Assembly (NCBI RefSeq): GCF_019334565.1
Contig: NZ_CP079724.1
Coordinates: forward strand, 1,323,001 to 1,387,000
Source of the DNA: Streptococcus oralis
GTDB lineage: Bacteria; Bacillota; Bacilli; Lactobacillales; Streptococcaceae
Direction: 5' to 3'
DNA length: 64,000 bases
Positions 10,377 to 18,949 of the stretch are shown one piece after another. Position 1 is the first letter of the stretch. The number at the start of each line of letters is the position of its first letter. A program made the position numbers and the translations under genes. The notes under the pieces were generated by a model. It made no database searches. It had not been told where the DNA came from and was given only the letters and a program-made list of their open reading frames with translations.

Positions 10377-10748
10377 CTACTCTACAATCATCTTGCCGTG
10401 CATCATGTTCATACCACATGCAAAGCCAAACTCTCCAGTCTGCTCAGGTGTGATTTCCACTACATACTCTTCACCCATAGGAAGATCCGCATGCACACCA
10501 AAATCTGGAAAGACGATCTGATCTAGACAGGGTGAAGGGTCCTTGCGGTCAAAGACAATGCGGGCTGGCACTGATTTTTTAAGAATAATCAACTCAGGCG
10601 TATAGCCCCCCATGACTTCCACTCGGATCTCTTGGTAACCCTTTTTTTGCTGGGCCTTTTGTCCAGATTTTTCAGGCTTTTTGAAAAACCAAAACAAGAT
10701 AAACGCGATAAGGGCAATACAAATAATGGTTACAATACTATTTAACAT
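10377..10748 (-). CDS. cupA: Membrane-anchored copper chaperone, cupredoxin fold
   Basis: A 123-residue protein with one N-terminal helix (about 2-20, IVTIICIALIAFILFWFF), a basic linker, and a cupredoxin domain facing the cytosol. Copper ligands seen are Cys in DPSPCLDQ and the C-terminal CGMNMMHGKM cluster, matching the Cu(I) sites described for pneumococcal CupA. It delivers copper to CopA, whose N-terminus has the same pattern. It lies between copY and copA with gaps of about 10 nt, consistent with co-transcription. Confidence 0.95.
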   Translation of the reverse strand: MLNSIVTIICIALIAFILFWFFKKPEKSGQKAQQKKGYQEIRVEVMGGYTPELIILKKSVPARIVFDRKDPSPCLDQIVFPDFGVHADLPMGEEYVVEITPEQTGEFGFACGMNMMHGKMIVE

Positions 10749-10758
10749 GACGTCTCCT

Positions 10759-11154
10759 TTACATACAATTACATCTTACTTCTGTTACAGCGCTTGATTT
10801 CTTCTTAGAAATCACAGCTTCTAAGTCTTCCAAGTCAGCCAAAGTGAAATCACATTCCACAATCAAATCAGCCAACAAGTTCTTAATCCTACGGGAACAA
10901 ACCTTGTCTTTGATATCTTGGACAAGCAAGTCTCGACTCTGGTCCAGAGTTAAAAGGGCTGAATAGACAAAGAACTTGCCTTCTTTTTTCCTTGTCAGAC
11001 ACTCTTTCTCAACCAAACGAGCCAAAAGAGTTTGAATGGTCGACTTGGACCAGTCGAACCGCTCCGCCAGAACCCTGATCAAATCCGTACTGGTCTGCTC
11101 TCCTTGCATCCAAATAATCTTCATGACCTGCCATTCTGCATCTGAAATCTGCAT
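10759..11154 (-). CDS. copY: Copper-responsive repressor CopY (BlaI/MecI family)
   Basis: A winged-helix repressor of the cop operon that leaves DNA when Cu(I) replaces Zn(II). The DNA-binding domain spans about residues 1-75 (ISDAEWQVMKIIW, STIQTLLARLVEK), followed by a dimerisation helix. The C-terminus ends EVRCNCM, giving a single CxC motif rather than the CxCxxxxCxC of Enterococcus hirae CopY; two other Cys (VCSRR, VECDF) are present. I start at ATG 11154 (MQISDAEW) because AGGAGG sits 7 nt upstream; a GTG two codons earlier is too close to it. First gene of the operon. Confidence 0.93.
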   Translation of the reverse strand: MQISDAEWQVMKIIWMQGEQTSTDLIRVLAERFDWSKSTIQTLLARLVEKECLTRKKEGKFFVYSALLTLDQSRDLLVQDIKDKVCSRRIKNLLADLIVECDFTLADLEDLEAVISKKKSSAVTEVRCNCM

Positions 11155-11170
11155 AATCACACCTCCTAAA

Positions 11171-11182
11171 TCTACATTTGTC
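11171..11182 (-). promoter_or_regulatory. cop operator, proximal
   Basis: Minus strand GACAAATGTAGA fits the streptococcal cop box KACANNYGTANN exactly. It lies between the -10 box and the copY ribosome site. Confidence 0.88.
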
Positions 11183-11195
11183 GATTACAGTTATT

Positions 11196-11224
11196 AGTAT
11201 ACTCTCAAAATCTACATTTGTCAA
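11196..11224 (-). promoter_or_regulatory. Promoter of the cop operon with distal cop operator
   Basis: Minus-strand TTGACA (11224-11219), a 17-nt spacer and TATACT (11201-11196), a consensus promoter. A second exact cop box GACAAATGTAGA (11222-11211) overlaps the -35, so CopY bound there should block RNA polymerase. Confidence 0.9.
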
Positions 11225-11318
11225 CTATAATTTTTATTATTTTTTCGAAAAATAGAATTCTAATCCTGTAACGAGAGATTTGCAGTCAAATTTCACTATA
11301 TAAACTATAAAAATATGC

Positions 11319-11324
11319 TATACT
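11319..11324 (+). promoter_or_regulatory. -10 box of the thiD transcript
   Basis: TATACT about 20 nt before the TPP riboswitch; no clear -35 box is visible upstream. Confidence 0.5.
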
Positions 11325-11342
11325 GTAGAAAAAAGAAAACAA

Positions 11343-11425
11343 CCACTAGGGGTGCGTAAAGCTGAGATTAACGACTGTTATATCCCTTTGACTCAATCTA
11401 GGTAATGCTAGCTGATGGAAGTGGA
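11343..11425 (+). promoter_or_regulatory. TPP riboswitch controlling thiD
   Basis: Contains the conserved THI-box blocks in order: ACTAGGGGTGC, GCTGAGA, and the 3' block GACTCAATCTAGGTAATGC through GGAAGTGG. The linker between CTGAGA and the 3' block is longer than in the other two copies. It is followed by a possible expression platform (GACTAGCT / AGACTAGCTTG, 11438-11480) before the thiD ribosome site. Confidence 0.93.
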
Positions 11426-11520
11426 AATGATAATGAGGACTAGCTAGTCTTCTATTGCTTTCCTGAAACAGACTAGCTTGTTCTTGAGAATACAAACTTC
11501 AGTTGGTTGGGAGGTTTTAG

Positions 11521-12312
11521 ATGACTTATTTACCCGTTGCTCTAACCATTGCAGGAACTGACCCTAGTGGCGGTGCTGGCATTATGGCTGATTTGAAGTC
11601 ATTCCAAGCGAGAGATGTCTATGGAATGGCCGTTGTCACCAGCCTTGTCGCTCAAAATACCAGAGGTGTTCAATTAATCGAGCACGTCTCCAACCAAATG
11701 CTGGAAGCTCAATTGGAGAGTGTCTTTTCGGATATCAAACCTCAGGCTGTGAAAACTGGTATGTTGGCAACTACTGAGATCATGGAGATCATCCAACCCT
11801 ACCTTAAAAAGCTGGACTGTCCCTATGTGCTGGACCCTGTTATGGTCGCTACGAGTGGGGACACCCTGATTGATACCAGTGCGAGAAGCTTCCTAAAAAC
11901 AAACCTACTTCCCCTTGCAACCATTATCACTCCCAATCTTCCTGAAGCAGAAGAGATTGTTGGTTTTTCAATCCATGATCCAGAAGACATGCAGCGTGCT
12001 GGTCGCCTGATTTTAAAAGAATTTGGTCCTCAGTCTGTAGTTATCAAAGGTGGTCATCTTGAAGGTGGTGCCAAGGATTTCCTCTTTACCAAGGAGGAAC
12101 AATTTGTCTTGGAAAGTCCACGAATTCAAACCTGTCACACCCATGGTACTGGATGTACTTTTGCTGCAGTGATTACGGCTGAACTAGCCAAGGGGAAGAC
12201 CCTTTATCAGGCAGTCGATAAGGCCAAGGCCTTTATCACAAAAGCCATCCAAGACGCCCCTCAACTCGGTCATGGTTCTGGCCCAGTCAACCATACAAGT
12301 TTTAAAGATTAA
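11521..12312 (+). CDS. thiD: Hydroxymethylpyrimidine/phosphomethylpyrimidine kinase
   Basis: Phosphorylates HMP to HMP-P and then HMP-PP, the pyrimidine half of thiamine. The 263-residue ribokinase-fold protein has TIAGTDPSGGAGIMADLKSF at the N-terminus (substrate pocket), the nucleotide-binding segment VVIKGGH, and the anion-hole motif HGTGCTF near residue 205. ATG at 11521 follows GGGAGGTTTTAG. It is alone on the plus strand behind a TPP riboswitch and converges on thiE, the next enzyme in the pathway. Confidence 0.96.
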   Translation: MTYLPVALTIAGTDPSGGAGIMADLKSFQARDVYGMAVVTSLVAQNTRGVQLIEHVSNQMLEAQLESVFSDIKPQAVKTGMLATTEIMEIIQPYLKKLDCPYVLDPVMVATSGDTLIDTSARSFLKTNLLPLATIITPNLPEAEEIVGFSIHDPEDMQRAGRLILKEFGPQSVVIKGGHLEGGAKDFLFTKEEQFVLESPRIQTCHTHGTGCTFAAVITAELAKGKTLYQAVDKAKAFITKAIQDAPQLGHGSGPVNHTSFKD

Positions 12313-12357
12313 GAAAAACTCTCTAGTTCCCACTTTAAGGGAATTAGAGAGTTTTTG
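12313..12357. terminator. Bidirectional terminator between thiD and thiE
   Basis: AAAACTCTCTA-TTCCC / GGGAA-TTAGAGAGTTTTT, a long stem with A and T runs between convergent genes. Confidence 0.9.
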
Positions 12358-12358
12358 A

Positions 12359-12991
12359 TTAGGAAATCATGTCATCCAGCTTTGTTAAAAAAGCTTGCGT
12401 TTTTGCTTCTATATCTTCTGCCTGCATCAGATCGCGTACGACTGCTACTCCAGCTATACCCGTGTCGACAAGTTGGTCAATATTCTCTGACGTCAATCCT
12501 CCAATAGCAACTACTGGTATAGCGACCGTTTGGCAAATGGTTTTCAAGGTTGAAATCAGGGTGATGGGAGCATTCTCCTTGGTCCTAGTTGGGAAAATGG
12601 CTCCTGTTCCCAAGTAATCCGCACCCCATGTTTCTGCTTCGAGAGCTCTTTTAACCGTTTTAGCTGTTACACCGAGGATTTTGTCAGGTCCCAAGACTTT
12701 GCGGGCAACCGAAACTGGTAGTTCATCGTCGCCTATATGCAACCCAGCAGCATCGACTGCTAGACAGATATCCAATCGATCATCGATTATCAAGGGTACC
12801 TGATAGGCATCTGTTATTTCCTTGACTTGTTTTGCCAGTTGATAGTATTGGTTGGTGGTGAGATTTTTTTCTCGTAGTTGGATAATGGTAACACCTGAAC
12901 GGCAGGCCGTCTCGACTTTTTCAAAAAAGCTTTCCAAAGAATCTTGGTAGCGATTGGTTACTAGATACAGTCTAAGTGCTTCTCTATTCAT
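12359..12991 (-). CDS. thiE: Thiamine-phosphate synthase
   Basis: Joins HMP-PP and hydroxyethylthiazole phosphate to give thiamine phosphate. The 210-residue TIM barrel shows [10 protein letters not shown] (about 34-43), [10 protein letters not shown] (phosphate and Mg site), [16 protein letters not shown] (about 123-138) and the C-terminal phosphate loop VVAIGGL. It is the last gene of the minus-strand thi operon and overlaps thiM by 8 nt, which suggests translational coupling. Confidence 0.95.
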   Translation of the reverse strand: MNREALRLYLVTNRYQDSLESFFEKVETACRSGVTIIQLREKNLTTNQYYQLAKQVKEITDAYQVPLIIDDRLDICLAVDAAGLHIGDDELPVSVARKVLGPDKILGVTAKTVKRALEAETWGADYLGTGAIFPTRTKENAPITLISTLKTICQTVAIPVVAIGGLTSENIDQLVDTGIAGVAVVRDLMQAEDIEAKTQAFLTKLDDMIS

Positions 12992-13787
12992 AAAAGTCTC
13001 CTTTGATGGCTTCTAGCCAGTCTTCGTCTCTTTTTAAGAGAGAGAGTTGATTGAGAACTTGGTAACGAAAATCTTCCAATCCCATTCCTTGAACAACTAT
13101 TCTCTCAGCAGCGATATTGAGATAAGAGACTGCTAGGCAAGAAGCTTCAAAGGCAGTCTTTCCTTGGCTGAGAAAAACAGCTGTCAATGCTCCAACTAAG
13201 TCTCCTGTCCCTGTTATCCAGTCTAATTCTGTACAGCCATTTCCCAATATAGCAACCTGATTTTCTGAAACGATGAGGTCCTTGGGTCCAGTGACTAGGA
13301 ACGACATACCAGGATAAAGCTGACACCAGTCTTTCAAGACTTGAAGCAAATCCTCAGTTTCTTGATCTTTATGGCTAGCATCTACTCCAACTCCGTGGTG
13401 CTTTAAACCAACAAGACTTCGGATTTCTGACATATTTCCTTTAAGGACCGTGGGCTTGTATTCTAAAAGATCTCTGACTAGATCCTTGCGAATGGGGGAA
13501 GCCGCAACGCCAACCGCATCTACTACCATCGGGAGAGAAACTTGAGTGGCATAAGTAGCTGCCATACGGATTGCTTTCTCCTTCTCAGCTGATAAATGCC
13601 CCAAATTGATGAAGAGAGCTTGGCTTTGTTTGGTAAAATCAAGGACCTCACGGGGATCATCTGCCATGACAGGTTTAGATCCCAGAGCCAAAATGCCATT
13701 GGCCAGCATCTCACAGGAAATTTCATTGGTGATGCAGTGAATTAAGGAGCTAGAGCTCAGAGGAAAGGGATTTGTTAACTTCTGCAT
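12984..13787 (-). CDS. thiM: Hydroxyethylthiazole kinase
   Basis: Phosphorylates salvaged hydroxyethylthiazole with ATP for use by ThiE. The 267-residue ribokinase-like trimer has [15 protein letters not shown] (substrate site, about 17-31), VLKGNMSEI, and the anion-hole region [13 protein letters not shown] near residue 200. In many ThiM proteins the residue after GTG is Cys; here it is Asp, seen also in other kinases of this fold. It overlaps both neighbours (thiW-like by 13 nt, thiE by 8 nt). Confidence 0.94.
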   Translation of the reverse strand: MQKLTNPFPLSSSSLIHCITNEISCEMLANGILALGSKPVMADDPREVLDFTKQSQALFINLGHLSAEKEKAIRMAATYATQVSLPMVVDAVGVAASPIRKDLVRDLLEYKPTVLKGNMSEIRSLVGLKHHGVGVDASHKDQETEDLLQVLKDWCQLYPGMSFLVTGPKDLIVSENQVAILGNGCTELDWITGTGDLVGALTAVFLSQGKTAFEASCLAVSYLNIAAERIVVQGMGLEDFRYQVLNQLSLLKRDEDWLEAIKGDFYE

Positions 13788-14311
13788 GAGTCTATCCTTT
13801 CACCAAAGAAATATCCCTGCACTTTTTTAAAGAATTCCTGCTTGATTAAAAATCGAAAGGCAATAAAGGAAATCGCTGTACCGATCAATGTTGCTCCGAA
13901 AAATCGCGGAGTATAGATAAACCAGCTGAGCTTGGCCGCAGATCCCGTAAAGAGAACCATGACAGGATAGGAAACAATAGATCCGATAATCCCTGTTCCC
14001 AAAATCTCTCCTAGGGCAGAATAGTGAAATTTTCGACCGTACTTATAAAAGAGACCTGCAAGGAGGGCTCCAAAAGTAGCTCCTGTGAGGGCCAAGGGTG
14101 GAATGCCTTGGGTGGACATACGGATGAAGGCTGTGACTGTAGCCATGACCAAGGCATAAACAGGCCCCATCAAAATTCCTGCAAGAATGTTGACTACACT
14201 AGACATTGGTGCCATTCCTTCAATTCGAAAAATGGGTGTAAGAACTACGTCAAGGGCAATCATCATGGATAAAATGGTTAATTTGTGAACTTGAAGTTGG
14301 TGGTTTCTCAT
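13775..14311 (-). CDS. thiW: ThiW-type ECF substrate-binding membrane protein (thiazole uptake)
   Basis: A 178-residue membrane protein with about five or six helices, the S component of an energy-coupling factor transporter. The ThiW family is predicted to import the thiazole precursor of thiamine. Visible features are a short basic N-terminus, [18 protein letters not shown] (about 11-28) and [23 protein letters not shown] (about 88-110). It lies between tenA and thiM and just downstream of EcfT and the ATPase it would use. Substrate is from family and context. Confidence 0.85.
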   Translation of the reverse strand: MRNHQLQVHKLTILSMMIALDVVLTPIFRIEGMAPMSSVVNILAGILMGPVYALVMATVTAFIRMSTQGIPPLALTGATFGALLAGLFYKYGRKFHYSALGEILGTGIIGSIVSYPVMVLFTGSAAKLSWFIYTPRFFGATLIGTAISFIAFRFLIKQEFFKKVQGYFFGERIDSCRS

Positions 14312-14314
14312 TTT

Positions 14315-15007
14315 CTATTTCTTCTCTTTTTCTAAGGACTGTAAATCACTCGTCCATGTTTGATGTTGGTAAGCCATCTCCCAAAACTTGGCTTCCATGT
14401 GGACACTGCGGTGGAAGGCCTCTAGCATTTTTTGTTTGTCCGTCTCGTCACTTTCTCGATAGAGTTGATTGACCAGGGCTTCTTCCTCTTTAATCTGCTT
14501 TTCTAATTCATCGGTGATATAGGTTTCAATCCACTGTTGATAAAGAGGATTCGGGGATGGTTTGCGATTAAGTGCCTTGCCCAAATCATGGTATAACCAA
14601 GGACATGGGAGCAAACTAGCAAAAGCAATGCCCAAGTTTGACTCTGCAAATTGACGATAAATATGAGAAATGTAATGATAACAGGTTGGAGCAATCGGTT
14701 GCTCATCCATTTCCTGGTCACTGATTCCTAATTCCTTGAAAAATTGTTGACGGATAAATAATTCACCCTCCACTAGACTCTGAGCATTTTGTTTCAAGAG
14801 TCTTTTCATCTCTTGGTTTGAAGTCTTATCAGCCAAGAGGTGATAGATTTCTGAGAAGGCCTTCAGATAGTAGGCATCTTGAATCAGGTAATAGCGGAAA
14901 ATATCAGGTTCTAAATTTCCCTCTTGTAATTGTAAAACAAAGGGATGATGAAAAGAAGCCTGCCAAGCTTCCTTGGATAATTCCATCGCAATATCTGTAA
15001 ATTCCAT
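14315..15007 (-). CDS. tenA: TenA-family thiaminase II / aminopyrimidine aminohydrolase
   Basis: Releases HMP from degraded thiamine such as aminopyrimidine products, feeding ThiD. The 230-residue all-helical protein carries the conserved nucleophile Cys135 in LLPCPWLYHDLG, Asp44 in YYLIQDAYYLKAF, and Glu/Tyr residues in the C-terminal helices, so it is the classical TenA_C type. It sits 3 nt upstream of the thiW-like gene in the thi operon. A second, Cys-less paralogue is encoded at 17982-18650. Confidence 0.93.
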   Translation of the reverse strand: MEFTDIAMELSKEAWQASFHHPFVLQLQEGNLEPDIFRYYLIQDAYYLKAFSEIYHLLADKTSNQEMKRLLKQNAQSLVEGELFIRQQFFKELGISDQEMDEQPIAPTCYHYISHIYRQFAESNLGIAFASLLPCPWLYHDLGKALNRKPSPNPLYQQWIETYITDELEKQIKEEEALVNQLYRESDETDKQKMLEAFHRSVHMEAKFWEMAYQHQTWTSDLQSLEKEKK

Positions 15008-15017
15008 AATAACTCCT

Positions 15018-15668
15018 TTATAAAAATAGACTGGTTTGAAGCAATAAAAAGAAAAGCAGGTAGATTAATGTTGTCCTCTGAGAAATATAAAAAGTCCGAT
15101 AGCGATTCTCCAACTGCGCATGTTCGTCATATCCATGTGCAGACAGAGCTCTCAAGTAGAGATGGCGCCATCTAAAAACCGTCATCAGAACCTTACTGTA
15201 AATCAAGGGCGACCAAACATGCAATTTTTGACCACGCAGTAAGCAAGCTTCCTTGAGGGACTTGATTTCCTGCTGAATGAGGGGGAAGGCATTGAATACC
15301 ACAATCAAGGCATACGCCCAAGACCGTGATAACCCCTTTTGAGCCAAGTACAAGAGAAGCTCTTTTAAGGAAATACTGGAAACAAAGACAAGGCCGATAC
15401 AAACCGTCACAAAGGCCCTCGTTCCAAGTATCACTGCCTGCGAAGCATCCCCATGTAACTGTACTGCCCAATAGTTGGCGAAGGATGGCAAAATGGCGAG
15501 CACAAGCATCCAAGCCAACATTTTAAATCGACGGTGGTAGAGCATGAAGAGAATGCAAAATGCGACTACTGAAAGATTAAGAGCAATCGAAGGAAGGAAA
15601 GATGTTTCCAAGGATAAAATCAGCAAGAAAAGACTAATAATCGGTGTCTGAGTTGCTACTTTGATCAT
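15018..15668 (-). CDS. ECF transporter T component (EcfT/CbiQ family)
   Basis: A 216-residue membrane protein with about five helices in the N-terminal half and cytosolic coupling helices. The coupling motif is near RGQKLHVWSP and ALSAHGYDEHAQLEN, corresponding to the ARG-type motifs that contact the ATPase. It links the ATPase to S components such as the YkoE-like and ThiW-like proteins of this operon. It lies 1 nt from the ATPase gene. Being local, it likely forms a dedicated thiamine-precursor transporter. Confidence 0.88.
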   Translation of the reverse strand: MIKVATQTPIISLFLLILSLETSFLPSIALNLSVVAFCILFMLYHRRFKMLAWMLVLAILPSFANYWAVQLHGDASQAVILGTRAFVTVCIGLVFVSSISLKELLLYLAQKGLSRSWAYALIVVFNAFPLIQQEIKSLKEACLLRGQKLHVWSPLIYSKVLMTVFRWRHLYLRALSAHGYDEHAQLENRYRTFYISQRTTLIYLLFFLLLQTSLFL

Positions 15669-15669
15669 A

Positions 15670-17055
15670 CTACCTCACCTCCCCTTGAGTATTCCTACTC
15701 AGAAAACTGAGAGGTTTGCTGATTGTCACGTCTTTAATATGACGGAGGCCCTCACTAGTCATCTCGATCCAATAATCAACCACAGAGATCAAGGGATCTA
15801 AACGATGGCTAATAATCAAAAAACTTCTTCCTTGATTTCTGTCCTCCAAAATCCACTTGCAAAAATAATGGCAAGCTCTATCATCCAAACCAGCAAATGG
15901 TTCATCTAGTAAAATCACAGAAGCCTTGCTGGTCAAGATGGTCAATAGCTGAAGAATCTTTTGCTGGCCACCACTTAATTGATAAGGACTCTTACCGAGT
16001 ACCTGCTCCAAATTAAAAAATTGTAATGCTTGGAGAATTCGCTGATTTCTTTCAGAGTCTGAGCTATCTAATTGCAGTTCCTCTCGCAGACTGACTCGGA
16101 TAAACTGCTTCTCAGCTTCCTGAACGACACCCGTCAGGTCACGATACAGACTCTTTTTCTTTTTTAGGACCGAACCCTTCCAAGTAATGCGTCCTTTATA
16201 CTTTTGAAATTGAAGAATGGAGCGAAAGAGGGTTGATTTCCCAACACCATTGTCACCCAGAATACAGGAAATTCCTTGGTAGATAGTAAAATCAGCAATC
16301 GAAAAGAGGGGGCGATTCCCCAGCTCACAAGTCATACGGTCTATATAGAATAGTTCTAGGCTAGAGGCAACTTCCTTTGAAGCAACCTGTGTCATCTCAG
16401 AGGTTGAGATTTGAAACACTTCTCTTAGTTGTCCCTCTCTCAGCTCCACCATATGGTCAATGTAGGCTCCATAATCCGTTAAATCATGGTCGCACAGGAT
16501 GACTGTCTTCCCATCAAGGACCAACTCTTTTAGAATCTCCAATATCTCTATCCTACTTTTGCGGTCAATAGAAGCAAAGGGCTCATCCAAGAGATAGACC
16601 CTAGGATTCATGGCAAAGAGAACAGCTAGCGCAGCCTTTTGCTTTTCTCCACCTGATAAGTGATGTATGGGACGGTGCAAGATTTTCTCACAGCGACATT
16701 GCCGGACCACCTCTGCTATTTTAGAATCAATTTCTTGAACAGGATGTCCGATATTCTCCAAGGTAAAAATCAGCTCTTCAAACAAGTTCTCCATGGTAAA
16801 TTGATGATTGGGATTTTGAAAGAGAATGCCAACCGTATGGACACGTTCGACGATTGAAAGCTGACTGACCTGGTTTCCATCTATCAGGACTTGACCACTA
16901 TAGGGTAAGGAATTGACCTGGGCAATGATTTGAAAAAGGCTGGATTTTCCTGAACCACTGCTCCCAACTAACAAGGTAAAAGCTTGCGCATGAAAAGTAA
17001 AATCAATCGGTTCCGAAAAGATTGGAGACTGAATCCCCCGTAGTTCCAGCCCCAT
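15670..17055 (-). CDS. ECF transporter ATPase with two fused ABC domains
   Basis: A 461-residue protein carrying two nucleotide-binding domains. Domain 1 (about 1-220) has Walker A GSSGSGKSS, signature LSGGEKQKAA and Walker B YLLDEPFAS. Domain 2 (about 240-450) has GDNGVGKST, LSGGQQKIL and ILLDEPFAGLD. Fused ATPases of this type (YkoD-like) energise YkoE/ThiW vitamin-precursor transporters. It is directly downstream of the YkoE-like gene (adjacent codons) and upstream of EcfT. Confidence 0.92.
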   Translation of the reverse strand: MGLELRGIQSPIFSEPIDFTFHAQAFTLLVGSSGSGKSSLFQIIAQVNSLPYSGQVLIDGNQVSQLSIVERVHTVGILFQNPNHQFTMENLFEELIFTLENIGHPVQEIDSKIAEVVRQCRCEKILHRPIHHLSGGEKQKAALAVLFAMNPRVYLLDEPFASIDRKSRIEILEILKELVLDGKTVILCDHDLTDYGAYIDHMVELREGQLREVFQISTSEMTQVASKEVASSLELFYIDRMTCELGNRPLFSIADFTIYQGISCILGDNGVGKSTLFRSILQFQKYKGRITWKGSVLKKKKSLYRDLTGVVQEAEKQFIRVSLREELQLDSSDSERNQRILQALQFFNLEQVLGKSPYQLSGGQQKILQLLTILTSKASVILLDEPFAGLDDRACHYFCKWILEDRNQGRSFLIISHRLDPLISVVDYWIEMTSEGLRHIKDVTISKPLSFLSRNTQGEVR

Positions 17056-17616
17056 CTATGCCTTGCCTCCAGCTGCAAACTGATGGTAGAGTTTGACAAT
17101 GGCACGAACCAAGATGGTACAGAAGAAAAAGACGGAAATAAAACGCACCACCAGCAAGGAAAGTACAAAAGGAAGGGAGAAGGCATAGTAACCTAATTTA
17201 ATGTATTCATAGACAAAGCTAACAAGCGTAATCCCAATACTATTGGCAGTTAGAGAGAGCCAACTTTCATAGCGATTCTTGGTTACGAGAAAACCAAATT
17301 CACTTCCCAAGCCTTGAACCAAGCCAGACAATAGGGCGCCTAGGCCGAATTGGCTACCATAAAGAACTTCAGCAAGCGCAGCGAGCACTTCTCCAATCGT
17401 CGCACTTCCGACTCTTGGAACAAAGATGGCCGCAATGGGCGCAGCCATACACCAGAGACCAAAGAGGATTTCATTGGCAAAGGCCTGTAAACCAAGAGGG
17501 GCCAAGATTAGGGTGAGAATATCAAACAGATAGCCCGAACCCACAAAAACGCCACCAAAAAAGATAGACAAGAAAGCAAGTAAGATAACATCTTTTAACT
17601 GCCATTTTTTCAACAT
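17056..17616 (-). CDS. YkoE-family ECF substrate-binding protein (HMP/thiamine)
   Basis: A 186-residue polytopic protein of the YkoE type, predicted S component for hydroxymethylpyrimidine or thiamine. It shows GGVFVGSGYLFD near the N-terminus and the central segment GEVLAALAEVLYGSQFG, LGSEFGFL. I start at ATG 17616 (MLKKWQLKD) behind AAAGGAG. An in-frame extension of 11 codons would start inside the repeated leader and has no ribosome site. First gene after the proximal TPP riboswitch, and head of the operon running to thiE. Confidence 0.87.
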   Translation of the reverse strand: MLKKWQLKDVILLAFLSIFFGGVFVGSGYLFDILTLILAPLGLQAFANEILFGLWCMAAPIAAIFVPRVGSATIGEVLAALAEVLYGSQFGLGALLSGLVQGLGSEFGFLVTKNRYESWLSLTANSIGITLVSFVYEYIKLGYYAFSLPFVLSLLVVRFISVFFFCTILVRAIVKLYHQFAAGGKA

Positions 17617-17696
17617 AAAAAACTCCTTTTTTAAAGAAAAGTGGGGCATTCAAGGAGAGCTACCAAAAGGCTTGCCGTCTATCCTCTTTTGATAAA

Positions 17697-17733
17697 CAAA
17701 AAAACTCCAATTACAAACGAGAATTAGAGTTTA
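17697..17733 (-). terminator. Riboswitch-controlled terminator, copy 1
   Basis: On the minus strand AACTCTAATT pairs with AATTGGAGTT followed by TTTTTTG, about 50 nt after the aptamer. Confidence 0.8.
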
Positions 17734-17783
17734 CCTTACAAGATTAGACAGTTTCCTTCAACATACGAAAAAAACCTTTTCAC

Positions 17784-17853
17784 ATTTCCCTTCGCCAGTC
17801 TTAACTGTATCAGGTTCAATGGGTATCATCTCAGCCTAAAGCACCCCAAATGT
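17784..17853 (-). promoter_or_regulatory. TPP riboswitch, copy 1
   Basis: Minus strand shows the THI-box blocks TTGGGGTGC, GCTGAGATGATACCC, GAACCTGATACAGTTAA and GGCGAAGGGAA in order. Confidence 0.96.
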
Positions 17854-17876
17854 CTTTATTATTTTATTACTGGACC

Positions 17877-17905
17877 AGTATAACAGAATTTGAAAGCCCT
17901 AGCAA
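17877..17905 (-). promoter_or_regulatory. Promoter of TPP cassette copy 1
   Basis: Minus-strand TTGCTA (17905-17900), 17-nt spacer, TATACT (17882-17877). The same promoter is present in copy 2 about 1096 bp further right. Confidence 0.75.
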
Positions 17906-17981
17906 GATATTTGACTGGAAAATATATTTATATAGTTTGTTTGTTCATTCTTTTAATTTACATCAAAGGATTGCATCTGTC

Positions 17982-18650
17982 CTATAATTCATAACCGATA
18001 TCAAAAAAGGCTAATTCCAAAGCAACTGCTTGATTCCAGCGTTGCTGAAGTTCTGTCAAATCTTCTCGATTTTTCCCGACACGATTGAGTTCGTCAACCA
18101 GAAATTGAACCCACTCTGTAAAGAAAGGACCTCTGTGGAGATTGATCCATTCCAAATGAATATAGGCTTCAGGTAGTGCCAAATCTTTAGAACCCCAGTC
18201 TAAATAGAGACCTTCTGCAATGACCAGCATGACCAAAAGATGAGCATAGTCTGATGAAGCCACAGCAGAATACATTAGCTCCTGAAACGCTTTTGTTACA
18301 GGGTGCAAGGTCACTTCCAGATAGTCATTCTCTGCTACCTTTAACTCTTTGAAAGCCTTTTGGAAATAACCATCTTCATCTGCTTCAAGAAAGCCTAGTT
18401 GCTTGGCAAAACGAAGTTTGGATTCAAGCTGGTCTGCGTGAGCTACACAGGCACCCAGCATGGATAAGAAGGCATCAAAGAAATGATAATCTTGAATCAG
18501 GTAGTCTTTTAAGACCTTATTCTCAATTGTCCCCGCAAAAAGTTCCTTAACAAAACGATGATTGATTGCAGCCTGCCAATCCTTCTGACTGCTTTTTAAT
18601 AATTCTCCAACGGTCAAACCTGGCTGAAATGCATAGTCTTGTGTTTCCAT
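17982..18650 (-). CDS. TenA-like protein lacking the catalytic Cys (TenA_E type)
   Basis: A 222-residue all-helical TenA-family protein, between the two TPP cassettes. It keeps the Asp of LIQDYHFFDAF (Asp54) and the C-terminal EFALFD-like helix (VALELAFFDIG). At the position of Cys135 in the other TenA it reads LVMLVIAEGLYLDWG, with Glu146 instead of Cys. This is the TenA_E arrangement, where Glu takes over; such proteins hydrolyse formylamino- or amino-HMP or related salvage intermediates. It is expressed from TPP cassette copy 2 and ends shortly before copy 1. Confidence 0.88.
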   Translation of the reverse strand: METQDYAFQPGLTVGELLKSSQKDWQAAINHRFVKELFAGTIENKVLKDYLIQDYHFFDAFLSMLGACVAHADQLESKLRFAKQLGFLEADEDGYFQKAFKELKVAENDYLEVTLHPVTKAFQELMYSAVASSDYAHLLVMLVIAEGLYLDWGSKDLALPEAYIHLEWINLHRGPFFTEWVQFLVDELNRVGKNREDLTELQQRWNQAVALELAFFDIGYEL

Positions 18651-18792
18651 ATTACTTTTCCTCTCTTTACTCGTTCGTAATCAACAAAATACCAAGAAAA
18701 TCCTAGTTTTACTTGACCTTTTTAAAGAAAAGTGGGGCATTAAAGGAGAGCTACCGAAAGGCTTGCCGTCAAGCCTATCCTCTTTTGATAAA

Positions 18793-18828
18793 CAAAAAAA
18801 CTCCAATTACAATCAAGAATTAGAGTTT
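18793..18828 (-). terminator. Riboswitch-controlled terminator, copy 2
   Basis: Same AACTC...GAGTT stem with TTTTTTTG on the minus strand as in copy 1. Confidence 0.8.
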
Positions 18829-18879
18829 AGCTTACAAGATTAGATAGTTTCTTTCGACATACGAAAAAAACCTTTTCAC

Positions 18880-18949
18880 ATTTCCCTTCGCCAGTCTTAA
18901 CTGTATCAGGTTCAATGGGTATCATCTCAGCCTAAAGCACCCCAAATGT
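18880..18949 (-). promoter_or_regulatory. TPP riboswitch, copy 2
   Basis: All THI-box blocks are present and identical to copy 1 (GGGGTGC, GCTGAGATGATACCC, GAACCTGATACAG). Confidence 0.96.

Larger units (their letters stand above)
17626..17938 (-). repeat. TPP cassette, copy 1 of a ~313-bp direct repeat
   Basis: A near-identical copy lies at 18719-19034 in the same orientation. Each copy holds a promoter, TPP aptamer, terminator and a conserved tail up to the next gene's ribosome site. Copy 1 lacks four bases (AAGC, after GTC) present in copy 2 and has only scattered substitutions. It drives the YkoE-to-ThiE operon. Confidence 0.95.

Noticed and set aside
17617..17649. N-terminal extension (MPHFSLKKEFF) of the YkoE-like protein
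   Set aside because: It lies in the repeated leader, which also precedes no such protein in copy 2, and the ATG at 17616 has the better ribosome site.
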